Assembly (NCBI GenBank): GCA_910588925.1
Contig: CAJURV010000019.1
Span: 1 to 30,142 of the forward strand
Reading direction: 5' to 3'
Length of the DNA stretch: 30,142 bases
Origin: an uncultured Rikenellaceae bacterium
GTDB lineage: Bacteria; Bacteroidota; Bacteroidia; Bacteroidales; Rikenellaceae
Position 1 is the stretch's first letter. Every line of letters begins with the position of its first letter. The translations under genes were made by a program, and so were the position numbers. Positions 23,028 through 30,142 of the stretch are shown here, one piece after another. The notes beneath the pieces are model-generated. The model was not told the origin of the DNA, searched no databases, and saw only the letters and a list, made by a program, of their open reading frames with translations.

Positions 23028-23912
23028 CTACCGGCGCTTTATACGTTCACGTGCCGCTTTAAGCGTGTTTTGCATAAGGCAGGCTATTGTCATGGGGCCT
23101 ACGCCTCCTGGTACGGGCGTTATGTAGCTACACTTAGGCGCTACATTGTCGTAGTCTACGTCGCCCGCGATACGGAAGCCGCTCTTCTTAGACGGGTCGG
23201 CCACACGTGTGATGCCTACGTCTATCACTACGGCACCCTCCTTTATCATGTCGGCGGTTACGAAATGAGCCTTGCCCAATGCCGCTATCACTATATCGGC
23301 GCCGCGCACTATCTCTTTAAGATTAGCGGTACGGCTGTGGCAGAGCGTAACGGTGCAATCGCCCGGGTAACCTTTCATCGACAACAGGTTGGCTATGGGA
23401 CGCCCGACTATGTTGCTACGTCCTATGACTACGCAATGCTTCCCTGCCGTCTCTATGTTGTAGTATTTTATCAGTTCGAGAATGCCGGCGGGGGTGGCGG
23501 GCAAATAGGCGTCGAGCCCCGATATCATGCGCCCGGTGGTTTCGGGATGGAAGCCGTCCACATCCTTTAGGGGCGAAATGCGTTCTATCACCGCCTCTTC
23601 GGATAGATGGGCGGGTAGCGGTAGCTGCACGATGAAGCCGTCGACGTTCTCGTCGCCGTTAAGACGGTCTATAACCGCGTTGAGCTCCTCCTCCGTTGTC
23701 GATGCCGGCATGCGTATCACCTCCGAGTCGAAGCCAACCTGAGCGCATGCGCGCTCCTTGTGTCCTACATATACCTGCGACGCTCCGTCGTCACCGACCA
23801 ACACCGCCACCAGCTTGGGTCTGCGGTAACCGGCGGCTACCATCTCCTCGACCTCTGCCGCTATCTTTTTTTTGAGGGCTTCGGATACCTCTTTACCATC
23901 CATTATAACCAT
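23028..23912 (-). CDS. folD: Methylenetetrahydrofolate dehydrogenase / methenyltetrahydrofolate cyclohydrolase
   Basis: FolD interconverts methylene-, methenyl- and 10-formyl-tetrahydrofolate for purine, thymidylate and formyl-methionine supply. The 294 residues show the family motifs: YVGHK (48-52) with the catalytic Tyr and Lys, VDGFIVQLPLP, and the dinucleotide loop GRSNIVGRP, ending with ITPVPGGVGPMT. The start at 23912 could also be three codons later (MDGKEV); both are normal. It is the enzyme that would use the methenyl-tetrahydrofolate released by FtcD, although the two genes are 18 kb apart on opposite strands. Upstream lies rhuM on the same strand with a 180-base gap. Confidence 0.96.
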   Translation of the reverse strand: MVIMDGKEVSEALKKKIAAEVEEMVAAGYRRPKLVAVLVGDDGASQVYVGHKERACAQVGFDSEVIRMPASTTEEELNAVIDRLNGDENVDGFIVQLPLPAHLSEEAVIERISPLKDVDGFHPETTGRMISGLDAYLPATPAGILELIKYYNIETAGKHCVVIGRSNIVGRPIANLLSMKGYPGDCTVTLCHSRTANLKEIVRGADIVIAALGKAHFVTADMIKEGAVVIDVGITRVADPSKKSGFRIAGDVDYDNVAPKCSYITPVPGGVGPMTIACLMQNTLKAARERIKRR

Positions 23913-24092
23913 ACGAAGTGTATTTGTTGTTTATGTATAATCATATTAACGACAGTCATATAACGGTTTTGGGTGGTCGTGGAAACGACCTGCGATCAAC
24001 CGTTGCAGCCTTTGGTAATTACAGTGTCATGCTGTCGAATAACACTTTTGTAGCGAAGATATGATTAATTTTTATAATTATATCTATCGAAT

Positions 24093-25121
24093 TTATTTCT
24101 TCTCTTTATTGAAAGAGATAAAATTGTTCGCATCCCAATGGTCGAAATCGGATTGAAACAATTTATCTTGAATTATACGATACTTCTCAAACTCTGTTTC
24201 GGCATATAGTTTGGCCTGTTCTGCAGATATTTTGCCAACATCTGTCAATATAGGTCTATCGTCGTTATCCAAAAACTTATCTATGCGAATAGCCCAATCT
24301 TCCATAGTCATAGGAATATGGCGTTTTGCTCTTTCTTCCGCCAAATCGAGAAAGGCATTGACTATTCGTCCCATTGACTCTAATTCGGATTCTTGCAAAT
24401 AGTTTTTTGCTATTGAGACGTCGGTCTTTACAATCTTGCCATCAGGAGCTTTTTCCCAAGAGGTAAGCCCCATGTGTCTGTTTTTCGCATTTGCCCGTTC
24501 TACAATCAGCTCGGTAGCGGTATGCCCATGAACGGCATAGTGCATTTTATTTTGTACTTTCTGGAAAAACATTCGAGTTGTAGGTGTGTCACGATTATAG
24601 TCGATGCTCGTTGCGAAAATATCTGTCAATTTTTGGTAAAAGCGGCGTTCGCTCAACCGAATCTCTCTAATTTCCGCAAGTAGGTGTTCAAAATAATCCT
24701 CCCCTAAAAATGTCCCGTTCTCCATGCGTTTCCGGTCGATTATATACCCGCGCATGGTAAATTGACGGAGAATAGAGGTACACCATTGACGGAATTGAGT
24801 GGCTCGTATCGAATTAACTCTATAACCTACGGCAATTACCGCATCCAGATCATAATATTTGGTAGAATAATCTTTTCCGTCTGCGGCAGTTCGTCGGAAT
24901 TTCCGACATACTGAATCTTCCTGTAATTCTTGACTTTGGAAGATATTCTGCAGATGTTCTGCAATCGTTGAACGGCCTTTGTCGAATAATACGGATATGG
25001 CGTCCTGAGTTAGCCAAAGCGTTTCGTCCCGATACAAAACCTCAATGCCGTCTTCCTTGTTTTCTATTTGGAATATAAGAAATTCGGCAATACTATTATG
25101 TATCTGAAGTTTTTTGCTCAT
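24093..25121 (-). CDS. RhuM family protein, probably acquired
   Basis: This 342-residue protein has the features of the RhuM ('virulence protein') family: an N-terminal part with VLYRDETLWLTQDAISVLF and the DNA-binding-like stretch RSTIAEHLQNIF, then YYDLDAVIAVGYRVNS and RATQFRQWCTSILRQF, followed by a charged C-terminal half. The biochemical function of the family is not settled; members are often found in pathogenicity or mobile islands and beside restriction or toxin genes. The gene is much more AT-rich than its neighbours (20 G/C in 60 bases at 24121-24180, against 36 in 60 in ffh at 25561-25620). It sits 19 bases from the ffh stop with no transposase or partner gene. Transfer by horizontal gene flow is inferred from composition. 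Confidence 0.85.
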   Translation of the reverse strand: MSKKLQIHNSIAEFLIFQIENKEDGIEVLYRDETLWLTQDAISVLFDKGRSTIAEHLQNIFQSQELQEDSVCRKFRRTAADGKDYSTKYYDLDAVIAVGYRVNSIRATQFRQWCTSILRQFTMRGYIIDRKRMENGTFLGEDYFEHLLAEIREIRLSERRFYQKLTDIFATSIDYNRDTPTTRMFFQKVQNKMHYAVHGHTATELIVERANAKNRHMGLTSWEKAPDGKIVKTDVSIAKNYLQESELESMGRIVNAFLDLAEERAKRHIPMTMEDWAIRIDKFLDNDDRPILTDVGKISAEQAKLYAETEFEKYRIIQDKLFQSDFDHWDANNFISFNKEKK

Positions 25122-25140
25122 GCTTTGGATATAAAATCGG

Positions 25141-26481
25141 CTACCTTCTTCTCATCGCATTATGCAGACCGCCGCGAATGAGATTTTTTGCGCCTCCGCC
25201 CGATACCATCTTCATCATCTTGCGCGTCTGTTCGAACTGTTTGAGCAGTCTGTTCAGCTCGGGCAGGGGGCGTCCCGAACCCGCCGCTATACGTTTACGT
25301 CGCGAGGCATCTATTATGGAGGGGTTGGCACGCTCCTCTGGGGTCATGGAGTAGATCATGGCCTCTGTGTATTTGAACATGTCGTCGTCGAGGTCGAGAT
25401 CCTTGATGGCTTTGCCTACCCCGGGTATCATGCCGGCCAAATCCTTGAAGTTGCCCATCTTCTTGATTTGGGCTATCTGTGCGAGGAAGTCGTCGAAGCC
25501 GAACTCGTCCTTGCGTAGCTTGCGTTCGAGCCTTTTGGCCTCTTCGGCGTCGAACTGTTCTTGGGCACGTTCCACGAGGGTTACTATGTCGCCCATGCCG
25601 AGGATACGGTCTGCCATACGTTCGGGGTGGAATACCTCCAGCGTATCGACCTTTTCGCCGCTACTGATGAACTTGAGAGGTTTGTCGACCACGGCGCGTA
25701 TGGAGATGGCCGCACCGCCGCGGGTGTCGCCGTCGAGTTTGGTGAGCACCACGCCGTCGAAGTCGAGTCTGTCGTTGAACTCCTTGGCCGTGTTTACCGC
25801 GTCCTGCCCCGTCATGGCGTCGACCACGAAGAGCGTCTCCGATGGCGAGAGGGCCTTTTTGAGGGCTGCTATCTCGTTCATCATCTCCTCGTCGACGGCA
25901 AGACGGCCCGCCGTATCGACGATAAGCGTGTTGCAACCGGCATTACGGGCCGCCACGGCTGCATTGCCCGCTATCTTAACCGGGTCGGATACCCCCTCTT
26001 CTGCATAGAACTCCACGCCCACCTGCGAGGCGAGCACGCGCAACTGTTCTATTGCTGCGGGACGGTAGACGTCGCAAGCCGCCACCATCACGCTGCGTCC
26101 GCGCTTATGGCGGAGCATGTTGGCGAGCTTGGCTGTGAATGTGGTCTTACCCGAGCCTTGCAGACCGGATATGAGTATGACGGATGGGTTGCCCTCCATC
26201 TTTATATCGGCAGAGGTGCCGCCCATGAGACGTGCCAGTTCGTCGCGCACTATTTTGGTCATCATCTGGCCGGGCTTGACGCTCTTCAGTACGTCGGAGC
26301 CGAGAGCCTTGGCCTTTACCTCGTCGGTGAACGTTTTGGCTACCTTGTAGTTGACGTCGGCGTCGATGAGGGCGCGACGTATCTCTTTGAGCGATTCGGC
26401 TACGTTGATCTCCGTGATGCGTCCTTCGCCCTTGAGTATCTTGAACGACCTCTCTAATTTATCGGTTAAATTCTCGAACAT
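25141..26481 (-). CDS. ffh: Signal recognition particle protein Ffh (SRP54)
   Basis: Ffh binds signal sequences of nascent membrane proteins and the 4.5S/SRP RNA, and delivers ribosomes to FtsY. The 446 residues have the N-domain helices (1-85), the GTPase domain with GLQGSGKTT (106-114), CDVYRPAAIEQL, DTAGR (189-193) and TKLDG (247-251), and a methionine-containing M domain (about 300-446) with RRKRIAAGSGR, the RNA-binding helix-loop. It is full length. Its stop codon is only 19 bases from the rhuM start, so any insertion took place exactly at the gene end. Upstream is xseB, across a 111-base gap containing a CGGCAGC/GCTGCCG hairpin (26543-26568). Confidence 0.97.
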   Translation of the reverse strand: MFENLTDKLERSFKILKGEGRITEINVAESLKEIRRALIDADVNYKVAKTFTDEVKAKALGSDVLKSVKPGQMMTKIVRDELARLMGGTSADIKMEGNPSVILISGLQGSGKTTFTAKLANMLRHKRGRSVMVAACDVYRPAAIEQLRVLASQVGVEFYAEEGVSDPVKIAGNAAVAARNAGCNTLIVDTAGRLAVDEEMMNEIAALKKALSPSETLFVVDAMTGQDAVNTAKEFNDRLDFDGVVLTKLDGDTRGGAAISIRAVVDKPLKFISSGEKVDTLEVFHPERMADRILGMGDIVTLVERAQEQFDAEEAKRLERKLRKDEFGFDDFLAQIAQIKKMGNFKDLAGMIPGVGKAIKDLDLDDDMFKYTEAMIYSMTPEERANPSIIDASRRKRIAAGSGRPLPELNRLLKQFEQTRKMMKMVSGGGAKNLIRGGLHNAMRRR

Positions 26482-26592
26482 ATGTCGTGTATTTATTATG
26501 ATCTATTATCCGACAGTGCTTTGCCGGATGCCATTCGGTTGCCGGCAGCGGCGTGTCTATAGCTGCCGAAAGCCTTAGCCGTTGCCGGGAGA

Positions 26593-26793
26593 CTATGCCT
26601 CCTCTTTGAACATCTCGGCGACCTGTTCTTTGGCGGCGGTCAGTTTGCCGCGGCACAAGGCTATCAGCTCGGTGGCCCGCTTCACCTCAGCCGAGAGAAC
26701 GTCTATATCGAGCTCTTCGTTGTTGAGGCGTTCGAGTATGGTGTTAAGTTGCTCCATAGCCTCGCCGTATGTGAGTTTATCGCTTTTTTTCAT
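26593..26793 (-). CDS. xseB: Exodeoxyribonuclease VII small subunit
   Basis: XseB is the small regulatory subunit of exonuclease VII, which digests single-stranded DNA from both ends. The 66-residue protein, MKKSDKLTYGEAMEQL..., has the family heptad-like pattern (ILERLNNEELDIDVL, then the AEVKRATELI and CRGKL helices) and is helical throughout. The frame is open further upstream, but the start at 26793 is fixed by homology and by an ATGA overlap: the xseA stop (26790-26792) shares bases with this ATG. Translation is therefore probably coupled to the large subunit, as suits a complex with many small subunits per large one. Confidence 0.93.
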   Translation of the reverse strand: MKKSDKLTYGEAMEQLNTILERLNNEELDIDVLSAEVKRATELIALCRGKLTAAKEQVAEMFKEEA

Positions 26794-28199
26794 CGTATGT
26801 CGTTTTTCGTTATCTTGTCTACCACAGCATCTATGATGCCGTCGCCCAGTACTATGTCTATATGTTCGCCGGGGGACGTTTCCTCTACCGAGCGCAATAC
26901 TCCCGCTGCACTGCGTACCATGCCGTAACCGAGGGCGAATATACGCGCCGGGTTGAACGAGGTGATATTGCTCTCCGCTGCGGCCACTTTGCGTTCGCAC
27001 TTTTCTATCATACTATATGCCGCCGCACGTAGCCTGGCGGATAACGTGTCGATATCGGCGTCGTGTTTGTCGGCCACCGTACGCCAAGCCAGACATAGGC
27101 CGGTACGTTTGCTGTCGAGCTCCAGCCACTTGCGGTCGATATAGCGTATGGCATCTTTCTCTAATAGAACGCCGAGACGCTCCAATAACATATTCCGACC
27201 CTCTATGGCTCTGTTCACCGATTCGCGTAAAACGTTGGCAGCTTTGTCTATCCGGCTGTCGCACAGTCTTATGGCATCGTCTAACGTCCCGCGGACGAAA
27301 TCTGCGGCAAATGCCAGCTCCTCGTCGAAACGGCGCATGCCGTCTATAAGGAAACGTGCTGCCGCCGTAGGGGTCTTCACCGATTCGTAAGCCACCATGT
27401 CGACCACCGACACATCCTTGTCGTGGCCTATGCCCGCTATCACAGGCAGGCTCATTTTAGCCACCGACGCTGCAAGAGCGTAGCCGTCGAAGCACGAAAG
27501 GTCGGTGACGGAGCCGCCGCCCCTTATAATAACCACGGCGTCGAACATGTCGCGTTCCGCCTCTATCGCCGCCAAAGCCTCTGTTATGGAGGCCTCGGCC
27601 CCGGAGCCTTGCATTACGGCCCCGAACAGTGTCACATAGAAACTATAGCCGAATTCGTTAGCCTCCAGCTCGCGCATGAAATCGCGGTAGCCGGCCGCCT
27701 TGTCGGACGACACCACCGCTATGCGTTGCATCACCGCGGCAGGCTCTAATTCGGAGTTGAGGTCGTATAGCCCCTCTTTTTTGAGCCGCTCTATAGTCAG
27801 CTGACGCTGGCGCTGCATTTCACCCATGGTGTAGGTGGGGTCTATGTCCTTTATGTACAAAGATATGCCGTAAACCTCGTGGTAGTTGACACGTCCCTGC
27901 ATAAGCACCCTCATGCCGCTATCCAACTCCATGCCGGTGACCCCTTCGAAGCGTCCGAGCACCTCGTCGACATCGTTACACCATATTATTCCGCGCATAG
28001 TGGCGGTGGGAGAGCTCTCGCCCTCGGGCCTGTCGACCAGCTCCAAGTAGCAATGGCCGGTGTTGTTGATCTTAAGATCGTTGATCTCGGCGACCACCCA
28101 AAGGAGCGCACCCCACGACCTCAACAGGGTGCCTTTGATGCCCTGTTGAAGCTCGGTGAGGGTGATGTACCTCTCGGAGTGTGCCAATATGCCGCCCAT
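26790..28199 (-). CDS. xseA: Exodeoxyribonuclease VII large subunit
   Basis: XseA is the catalytic subunit of exonuclease VII. The 469 residues contain an OB-fold N-domain (about 10-110), the catalytic core with RGGGSVTDL (226-234), GIGHDKD (256-262) and KTPTAAA (275-281), and then a long coiled-coil segment (about 290-420) that binds the small subunit. It is full length. The start follows the argS stop by one base, and the end overlaps xseB by four bases, so argS-xseA-xseB reads as one tight operon. Confidence 0.96.
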   Translation of the reverse strand: MGGILAHSERYITLTELQQGIKGTLLRSWGALLWVVAEINDLKINNTGHCYLELVDRPEGESSPTATMRGIIWCNDVDEVLGRFEGVTGMELDSGMRVLMQGRVNYHEVYGISLYIKDIDPTYTMGEMQRQRQLTIERLKKEGLYDLNSELEPAAVMQRIAVVSSDKAAGYRDFMRELEANEFGYSFYVTLFGAVMQGSGAEASITEALAAIEAERDMFDAVVIIRGGGSVTDLSCFDGYALAASVAKMSLPVIAGIGHDKDVSVVDMVAYESVKTPTAAARFLIDGMRRFDEELAFAADFVRGTLDDAIRLCDSRIDKAANVLRESVNRAIEGRNMLLERLGVLLEKDAIRYIDRKWLELDSKRTGLCLAWRTVADKHDADIDTLSARLRAAAYSMIEKCERKVAAAESNITSFNPARIFALGYGMVRSAAGVLRSVEETSPGEHIDIVLGDGIIDAVVDKITKNDIR

Positions 28200-28200
28200 T

Positions 28201-29985
28201 CTACATCCTTTCGGGTACCTCTATGCCCAGCAACGACAGGCCGCGCGCTATCACCGCAGAGGTGAACGAGGCTATGGCCAGACGTGCGGCGCGAACGGTC
28301 GCGTCCTCCTCTTTGAGGAAAGAGAAGTCGTGATAGTACTGGTTGAACTCTTTTGCCAGATCGTAGCAATACGAGGCCACTAACGACGGCGACATGGCTG
28401 CAGCCGCGTCGCGTACAACGCTCTCGAAGTCGTTGAGCAACTTGATGACCTCTATCTCTTTTGCTGCCGGCACGAACGACGGAGCGAACGCCTCCGGCAC
28501 GTCTATGCCGCTCTCGGCCGCCTTGCGGAGCACCGAGCGTATGCGGGCGTAGGTGTATTGTATGAACGGGCCGGTGTTGCCGTTGAAGTCGATAGATTCC
28601 TGCGGGTTGAAAAGCATTGTCTTTTTGGGGTCGACTTTGAGTATGAAATACTTGAGCGCACCCATGCCCACTTTACGCGCTATCTCGCGTGCCTCCTCGT
28701 CGCTGTAGCCGTCGAGTTTGCCCATCTCGCGCGACATGTCGTAGGCTGTGGCCACCATGCCATCTATGAGGTCGTCGGCATCGACCACGGTCCCCTCGCG
28801 CGATTTCATCTTGCCGTTGGGAAGCTCCACCATGCCGTAGGAGAGGTGATATATGCCGTCGGACCATTCGTAACCCAGTTTTTTGAGTATCAGCTTGAGC
28901 ACTTGGAAGTGGTAGTTCTGTTCGTTGCCTACTACATATATCATCTTCTCGAAGCCGAACTCGTCGTGGCGGCTCAGAGCGGTGCCGAGGTCTTGCGTCA
29001 TGTAGACGGAGGTGCCGTCGCCGCGCAATAACAGCTTTTCGTCGAGGCCGTCGGCGGTGAGGTCTATCCATACGGAATTGTCGTCACGGCGGTAGAAGAT
29101 GCCTTTTCTCAGCCCCTCTTCCACCAGCTCTTTGCCGAGAAGATAGGTCTGCGACTCGTAGTACACCTTGTCGAAAGAGACGCCCATGTCGGCGTAGGTC
29201 TTGTCGAAGCCTTCGTAAACCCAGCCGTTCATGCGCTCCCAAAGGGCGTACACCTCCGGGTCTTTGGCCTCCCAGCGGCGTAACATATCCTGCGCCTGTT
29301 TCATTACGGGAGCCTCTTTTTTCGCCTCATCTTCGGAGAGCCCTTTATCCGTCAGCTCCTTTATCTCTTTCTTGTATTGCGCATCGAAAGCCACGTAGTA
29401 CTTGCCGACAAGGTGGTCGCCTTTCATGCCGGAACTTTGAGGAGTCTCGCCGTTACCGAACAACTGCCACGCCAGCATCGACTTGCAGATATGCACGCCT
29501 CTGTCGTTGACAAGGTTGACTTTGAATACGTCGCTACCTGCAGCCTCGAGTATGCGCGACACGGAGTAGCCGAGCAGATTGTTGCGCACATGGCCCAGAT
29601 GCAAGGGTTTATTGGTATTGGGCGAGGAATATTCCACCATCACCCTCCTGCCGTTCTTGGGAGCGAAACCGAAGTCGGGGTCGGTGGCAGCTTTGCCGAA
29701 CACGTCGTTCCAGAACGACGCCGAAAGGCTCATGTTGAGGAAACCTTTGACTACGTTGAACGAAGCGATTTCGGGACACATGCCGCATATGGCCTCGCCG
29801 ACCTCCGTGGCGGTCTGTTCCGGCGATTTGCGGCTTTGGCGCAGGAGCGGGAAGACAACCAGCGTATAGTCGCCCTCGAACTCTTTACGCGTTTTCTGTA
29901 TTTGTACCGCGTCGGCTGCCACCTCGCCGTATAACGAGCGCAATGCCTCGAGTGCACGCGATGCTATGTAACTCTCTATGTTCAT
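28201..29985 (-). CDS. argS: Arginyl-tRNA synthetase
   Basis: This class I synthetase charges tRNA-Arg. From the ATG at 29985 the protein has 594 residues. The N-terminal additional domain fills about 1-110. The HIGH motif is HLGH (129-132) in NTNKPLHLGHVRN, and the KMSKS counterpart is KMKSREG (392-398), the degenerate form common in this synthetase. The anticodon-binding helical domain ends in SLLGIEVPERM. The frame extends upstream to 30036, but those residues overlap the promoter region and do not resemble the family. It is first in the argS-xseA-xseB series and has the best promoter in the window. Confidence 0.97.
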   Translation of the reverse strand: MNIESYIASRALEALRSLYGEVAADAVQIQKTRKEFEGDYTLVVFPLLRQSRKSPEQTATEVGEAICGMCPEIASFNVVKGFLNMSLSASFWNDVFGKAATDPDFGFAPKNGRRVMVEYSSPNTNKPLHLGHVRNNLLGYSVSRILEAAGSDVFKVNLVNDRGVHICKSMLAWQLFGNGETPQSSGMKGDHLVGKYYVAFDAQYKKEIKELTDKGLSEDEAKKEAPVMKQAQDMLRRWEAKDPEVYALWERMNGWVYEGFDKTYADMGVSFDKVYYESQTYLLGKELVEEGLRKGIFYRRDDNSVWIDLTADGLDEKLLLRGDGTSVYMTQDLGTALSRHDEFGFEKMIYVVGNEQNYHFQVLKLILKKLGYEWSDGIYHLSYGMVELPNGKMKSREGTVVDADDLIDGMVATAYDMSREMGKLDGYSDEEAREIARKVGMGALKYFILKVDPKKTMLFNPQESIDFNGNTGPFIQYTYARIRSVLRKAAESGIDVPEAFAPSFVPAAKEIEVIKLLNDFESVVRDAAAAMSPSLVASYCYDLAKEFNQYYHDFSFLKEEDATVRAARLAIASFTSAVIARGLSLLGIEVPERM

Positions 29986-30033
29986 GATAAAAATATAATC
30001 GTGCGGCGCGAAGAATACGCCGGTTAATTTGTG

Positions 30034-30065
30034 CAAATATAGTGAAATGAGAGCGCAGAGCCAAA
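30034..30065 (-). promoter_or_regulatory. Bacteroidetes promoter of argS
   Basis: On the minus strand TTTG (30062-30065), a 20-base spacer and an exact TATATTTG (30034-30041). Transcription would start near 30028, about 40 bases before the argS start codon. Both boxes match the consensus fully, and the spacing equals that of the promoter at 19118-19149. Confidence 0.75.
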
Positions 30066-30142
30066 GGAAAATGAAGAATGAATCTTACTTGCAGACTCAA
30101 CAAGCAAGTGCAAAATTATGATAATAACTCAAAGAATATCTG

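Noticed and set aside
24093..25160. Short direct repeat (ttcttctc) at both ends of rhuM as an insertion footprint
   Set aside because: Only eight bases, and both copies encode basic C-terminal codons (Lys or Arg rich) of rhuM and ffh, so chance is likely.
26543..26568. Hairpin CGGCAGC/GCTGCCG between xseB and ffh as a terminator
   Set aside because: No T tract follows on the minus strand. It could be a weak processing site, but nothing supports that.
30085..30112. Stem ACTTGC/GCAAGT near the right edge as part of a tRNA or small RNA
   Set aside because: There is no tRNA arm pattern and the region is cut by the window end.

Overview
The window looks like chromosomal DNA of a Bacteroidales bacterium, most like Rikenellaceae/Alistipes. 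The main support is promoters of the Bacteroidetes type (TTTG, about 20 bases, then TAnnTTTG) in front of argS and the TlpA-like lipoprotein gene, starts without a regular Shine-Dalgarno sequence, and Bacteroidetes-type protein families (fused FtcD, 670-residue HutU, DUF4919, DUF4369/TlpA-like lipoprotein). The genus is an inference from style, not from a database match. Most genes are fairly GC-rich; one gene (rhuM) and several intergenic stretches are clearly AT-richer or repeat-filled.

Layout. Bases 1-649 hold two tandem copies of a conserved repeat (family A) and no gene. Then come obgE (minus) and a divergent ferredoxin-nitroreductase gene (plus). Bases 2927-9941 are a plus-strand histidine utilisation cluster, ftcD-hutU-hutH-hutI, interrupted after hutU by a 95-bp tandem repeat. 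Together these genes take histidine to glutamate, with the formimino carbon passed to tetrahydrofolate. Bases 9942-11084 are a 1.1-kb gene-poor stretch with a palindromic repeat (family B), a third family A copy and terminator-like hairpins. Next are glgB (minus), a POT-family peptide transporter (plus), dapA with a coupled DUF4919 secreted protein, lpdA, a DUF308 membrane protein, and a lipoprotein-lpxH pair.

The right third is on the minus strand. It holds der, then, after three tandem units of repeat family B, folD, an AT-rich rhuM gene that looks inserted, and the tight series argS-xseA-xseB-ffh. FolD is the natural partner of FtcD, because it uses the methenyl-tetrahydrofolate that FtcD makes.

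The genes are mostly ordinary housekeeping and catabolic genes. The unusual material is between them: repeat family A (three copies, about 107 nearly invariant bases, two mutually exclusive pairings), the 95-bp tandem repeat inside the hut cluster with a covarying stem, and palindromic family B with compensatory stem changes at two loci. Also notable are a TlpA-like lipoprotein lacking both redox cysteines and a promoter embedded in a terminator hairpin. I found no CRISPR array, tRNA, rRNA, transposase or complete defence system.
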